The notes under the pieces: generated by a model
What the model was told of the DNA's origin: nothing
The model's input: the letters and a program-made list of their open reading frames with translations, nothing else
The model's database searches: none
Made by a program: the position numbers and the translations under genes
Origin: Mercurialis annua
Taxonomy: Eukaryota; Streptophyta; Magnoliopsida; Malpighiales; Euphorbiaceae
Reading direction: 5' to 3'
Length of the DNA: 64,000 nucleotides
Assembly: GCF_937616625.2 (NCBI RefSeq)
Contig: NC_065573.1
Span: 5,657,001-5,721,000, forward strand
Shown here: positions 60,521 to 64,000 of the stretch, one piece after another
Numbering within the stretch: position 1 is the stretch's first letter
Layout of the letters: every line of letters begins with the position of its first letter

Positions 60521-60642
60521 CCAAAAAAGGGTATCAAAATCGCGAAAATGGCAAGTAGAGGGACTGATAGGATAATATTTTTGAAATAAGGACCTTATGA
60601 ATAAAAGTGGTATAGTTGTGGGGCTTTAATATGGGTTTGGCC
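60521..60642 (-). repeat. MULE right terminal inverted repeat
   Basis: Read on the minus strand it begins GGCCAAACCCATATTAAAG and is collinear with the left repeat at 39231-39358. Shared runs are TTCATAAGGTCCTTATT and CCCTCTACTTGCCATTTT. Confidence 0.9.
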
Positions 60643-60651
60643 TTTATATTT
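60643..60651. repeat. 9-bp target site duplication of the MULE, right copy
   Basis: TTTATATTT, identical to 39222-39230. CACTA-1 sequence resumes at 60652. Confidence 0.92.
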
Positions 60652-60812
60652 CCGTGACGTTTCAAACCTGCTAAATACAATAATTACATTTTATTTTAGA
60701 TCACACCTAATTAAAACTTAATAAAAGTATATATATAAAAAATAAAATATCAAAGTATACATATAATATCGTTCAAAACAAAATCGTATTCATAAACAAA
60801 ACTAACAGGACA

Positions 60813-62540
60813 CTACAAATCTGTATTGTCGCCACTGTTTGGCGGGGGAGGCGGAAACTGTGGCTGATACTGTGGAGGGAGATTTGGTATCATCCTTGCA
60901 ATCTCATCACGGATCATATGTGCCATGCTCGCCTGTTGCGCCGCCAACCGCTCCTCAACATGCCGAAGGCCCTCCTGGATGCCAGCCTGCACACGGCGCT
61001 CGACCTCCTCATCCGCCTGCTGTGATGTCCTTGAAGAGCTACCTTGCTGCAGCCTGATACTCGGGCCTGCATACCTGCTGCTAGTCGAACCCAGCCCGTA
61101 CACCCGGTGCTTCTTGTTGACGCCCTCGATATCCAAAAATAGCTGCGTCTCATCCACAAGACTCGAGGAGATACCCTCCTCGATCGCTGTGTCGCAGCAG
61201 CAAGCCTCTCGGCGATGGCGACCTACGTACAAAACAGCAACAAAACATATCAGTTTAGGTTTATAACAAATAAAAAAACATAACACTTTACAAATAATTT
61301 TAATTATTCAGGAAATTTCGGCAACATTTCCTCTGTAATATGAGAATCACCCATTTTTCAGGGAAGTCCTGCAAGCAAATTACAATATATAACCCAACCA
61401 ACCAAATATTGAGTTCTAATTACACAAATGTTAAGCCTACACAACCTATACAGTTTAACACTTAAGCTATTTAACAGGTATAATATATTCAACACTTAAG
61501 CATATATATACAACTTATAGAATTTTAATATGATAAGGACTTACAGTCATGTCGTGAGCCCTCTTGTCGACCAGTTTCTTCTCAGCCTTCGAGGAGTGAA
61601 GGCGACTGTACAGCTCTGTCGCAGTCGGCTTCCGGCCGAGCTCCTTAGCCTATCAGAAAAATACAATTTAATTAAGTATGAAAATAAAACAAACACGTTA
61701 TTTAAGTAATTTAATTACTGATTAGAAACAAAGCATCACATCCATATGCTTGATAGCGGAGCGAGATTCCCCGGTATGGCGGACAAGTCCAGAACCGGCG
61801 CCAGGCGGCTCACTCATCCGGTTTGCCCGGGCTGTCTCTGACTTCTTTTTCTCCTTCTCTGTGTCCCAAAATGCATTCCAGGCATCCCAGATCTCATGGT
61901 TCACATATGTATGCTTCTTTTGCTCTTTCCTCATCTTGTGGATGTTGTCTTTGTAGCGGGTGGCTGCATGGGCCATGAAGACCTATCTGATGACCTCCTC
62001 GTTATACGACGAGTCATCCCACCAGAACGTTTTCTACAAACAGTAATAACATGAGCTTTGAGTTAGAATTTTCACAAATATCAAAACTTAAATAAATTAA
62101 ACTGAAAATTTAATTACCTGAAATTCCTGAAAATAGAACTCCCTCTGGTCCGCTGTCAGAAAGCGCCATGCTGATCTAGTCTCAAACCAGCACTGCTTGA
62201 AAATATCCCGGATAGCCCGAGAAACTGGCCCAGAGTCTAGCAACAATGTCCTGTGATTTTAGAAGCATAATTTACCTTACATACATATTAATTCCATATT
62301 ACAATTCACACAAATTACAAAAATTATAATCATACCTGCTAGGGTCCGGGCGAACCATCGCCCTACCCCGGTTGTCTAGAATAGCCTGGGGCTCGCCTGC
62401 CTCACGCTCCTATAAAGGCTGAACAGGTCCTCCGGCCTCCTCACGATGCTGCTCCGCATCGCCAATAACATGCTCGGTAGGGTCCCCCCCGTCCTCGGCC
62501 TGATCCTCGACCTGAGCCTCGACCCCTCATACCTGCACTA
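60813..62540 (-). pseudogene. TNP1-like (Transposase_24 type) gene of CACTA-1, broken
   Basis: Five exons can be traced on the minus strand with GT-AG borders: about 62540-62336, 62250-62118, 62033-61740, 61649-61555 and 61222-60813. Exon phases agree at the joints I checked. Exon 2 has FKQCWFETRSAWRFLTADQR. Exon 3 has FWWDDSSY, then WDAWNAFWDTEKEKKKSETA, RANRMSEP and VRHTGESRSA, which fits the TNP1/Transposase_24 family of plant CACTA elements. Exon 4 has ELGRKPTATELYSRLHSSK. Exon 5 has EEGISSSLVDETQLFLDIEG, VYGLGS and a coiled-coil-like C-terminus. In En/Spm the related protein binds subterminal motifs. Breaks seen: stops at 62410-62412 and 61983-61985, and a frameshift near 61186. The 5' start is not clear. 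Confidence 0.8.
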
Positions 62541-62707
62541 AATGTCAAGTTAATTGTTTCAAAACTAGACAACATATTATAACAATACATATGTGAAACA
62601 TATAATAAAGAAATATAAATTCACTTTCAAATAGTACACCTGAATAATATAATTATGAAACATAATTATAATTAAGAAACATGCTAATACATAAAATATA
62701 CTCTAAA

Positions 62708-64000
62708 CTATTAAAGTTCTTCAATTGCATCTTCGTCTGATGAGGATGCGATAAAACCATATTCTGTTTCTTCAGGAGGCACGAACAACGCATCTTCTTC
62801 AGCTTCTCCATTTTCATCAGCCAAATATGTCGAATTGTCGTCAGTTGCAACAATGAGAGGATTTTCTTCTATCACATCTTGAAAAGACGGGATAATTCCC
62901 TCGGGCATGTCAAGTTCGGATGTTGCCTTTATCCTGCAAACTGCCCACCAATTTAATTTATGCTTCATTTACTCGGATATGGCAGGTAATGAACCTGATC
63001 GGCCTATTCGTCTAAGATGAACGGTTCATACTTACTGTATCTCTTTCTGTTATTAATATCCACCATGTTGTATTTTTTGTTACTCACGGTGCCAGAATTT
63101 TGCGCTGGGTCGAACCAATCGGATTTAAATAAGACAGTTGTCTTCATTGGAAGCGACGGATAGTCTAGCTAAATTATGTGTGTCAGAACTCCATAAAAGT
63201 CATTTTCGCTGTCGACATATTGAATTCCCTTCACGCAGACTCCATTATTCATCGTAAGCTGTTCCTCCCCATACGCTTGAGTCTGAAACTTGAATCCGTT
63301 TACACGGTACCCCTTAAATGTTCTAACTGATCTAAGAGGTCCTTTAGTAAGACTAAGAATGAAGGGATTGGTACAGACAGTTGGATTTTGCACCTGTAGC
63401 ATAAAAGTGTATTATAAATCGGAACTTTTAATTAAAAGAATTGAAATATATTCTGAAAAATACTTACATATTGTTGAAACCAGTAGGCAAAGTCACTCTC
63501 GAACTTTACTTCAATTTGCGAGGTGCTGATTTCAGGGTTTCCTCTGCGCAACTCGCCTTCGAAAACCCTTTAGTTAAGAAGAAAACAATAATTAGAAGCT
63601 GAATAATCATTGTTAATTACATTGACAACTGTATTAAAGCTTACTCTCTGTAATTTTCAATTTCTGAACAATTCAACAGAACATATATCCAGGCAGCAAC
63701 AATCTCAGCATCTTCAAGATATCTCTTGCGGCAAGCACCCACTGATTGCCCTTGCGGCTTGAAAATAGATAGTCTGTCAACATCGTCGTCGACTTCAATG
63801 TCACAAACTTCATTCCTTTGCGGCCGCTCAAATATCATTGGGTCACCTTCTAAAAAGTAATAAGCTGCAAATTTTGCGGTTTCTTCATTCAAGTATCCAT
63901 TACTGATGCTTCCTTCCACCCTCCCTTTATTGCGGACTTTTTTTTCAGTTTTCTCAAATATCTGATTCCACATGCCATAGTTAATAAACATTACATGTTA
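62708..64000 (-). pseudogene. TNP2-like transposase of CACTA-1, C-terminal part (broken, partial)
   Basis: Exon parts on the minus strand are 64000-63645, 63567-63468 and 63393-62711, with canonical donors (GTAAGC, GTAAGT) and acceptors and agreeing phases. The first shows KVRNKGRVEGSISNGYLNEE, typical of the DUF4218 region. The next ones show FESDFAYWFQQY, FKGYRVNGFKFQTQAYGE, NNGVCVKGIQY and DFYGVLTHII, then LFKSDWFDP, the DUF4216 region found at the C-terminus of CACTA TNP2 transposases. The end is rich in Asp and Glu. Breaks seen: stops at 63169-63171 and 63004-63006, and a frameshift near 62968. The catalytic N-terminal part lies beyond the window. Confidence 0.85.

Larger units (their letters stand above)
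39231..60642. mobile_element. Mutator-like element (MULE) carrying two nested transposons
   Basis: The ends GGCCAAACTCATAG (left) and, inverted, GGCCAAACCCATAT (right) open terminal inverted repeats of about 120-128 bp, about 75-80% alike by eye. They share TTCATAAGGTCCTTATT, GTCCCTCTACTTGCC and ATACCCTTTT. An exact 9-bp duplication flanks them. Subtracting the copia element and CACTA-2 leaves about 1.3 kb. No mudrA-type transposase is present, so the element was non-autonomous. The non-TIR sequence includes a possible captured gene fragment (50501-51019) and a GC-rich segment (60242-60420), as in Pack-MULEs. Confidence 0.9.
38761..64000 (-). mobile_element. CACTA-1: CACTA (En/Spm-type) DNA transposon, right end outside the window
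   Basis: It begins with CACTACAAGAAAACAG exactly at the satellite border. CACTACAAGAAA is the usual CACTA terminus. The first about 460 bp are dense in subterminal motifs, and the transposon genes (TNP1-like and TNP2-like) are on the minus strand at 60.8-64.0 kb. The left end is therefore the 3' end with respect to transcription. The body is split by a Mutator-like element (39231-60642) bounded by an exact 9-bp duplication. Removing that insert joins 39230 to 60652 and restores a normal arrangement of subterminal region followed by transposase genes. The 3-bp target duplication expected at the missing right end is TGT (38758-38760). Confidence 0.88.

Noticed and set aside
60925..61266. Plus-strand frames over 60839-61266
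   Set aside because: They are antisense shadows of the last exon of the TNP1-like gene, whose minus-strand frame matches the family and the exon phases.

Overview
The window looks like eudicot plant nuclear heterochromatin: about 34 kb of one 60-bp satellite, broken by DNA of plastid origin and by several nested transposable elements. The evidence for a plant is direct: fragments of plastid 16S rRNA, psaB and ndhB, plant-type CACTA, Mutator-like, Ty1/copia and Ty3/gypsy elements, an initiator-tRNA-Met primer site, and a degenerate CCCTAAA tract. No intact host gene was found. Nearly all long open frames on the left are by-products of the satellite, whose 60-bp unit equals 20 codons.

Layout. 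1-5322: satellite, forward then inverted at about 2547. 5323-6497: a mosaic of shuffled, decayed plastid fragments. 6498-20440: a higher-order array of about 2.56-2.65 kb units, each made of a reverse block of about 1.3 kb and a forward block of 1.26 kb, so that orientation flips ten times. 20441-29760: a second higher-order family of about 1.65 kb, all in one orientation. 29761-31858: satellite without clear higher order. 31859-35585: a 5'-truncated Ty3/gypsy relic on the minus strand. 35586-38760: satellite again.

38761-64000 is a four-element nest. A CACTA element (CACTA-1) starts at 38761 inside the satellite and runs off the right edge. Its two genes, TNP1-like and TNP2-like, are on the minus strand, have canonical introns, and are broken by only a few mutations. 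A Mutator-like element (39231-60642, terminal inverted repeats of about 120 bp, exact 9-bp target duplication TTTATATTT) interrupts CACTA-1. That element carries a candidate captured gene fragment and was itself hit twice: by a Ty1/copia element (39627-50495, target duplication ATCCC) and by a second CACTA element (CACTA-2, 51023-60238, target duplication ATA). The copia element has three LTRs. Its LTRs differ by under 2% by eye, while its coding region is riddled with stops, so it probably moved as a non-autonomous element.

The order of events read from the nesting is: satellite, then CACTA-1, then the Mutator-like element, then copia and CACTA-2, then recombination and deletions among the copia LTRs. 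Percent identities and repeat counts are eye estimates; no alignment or database search was run.
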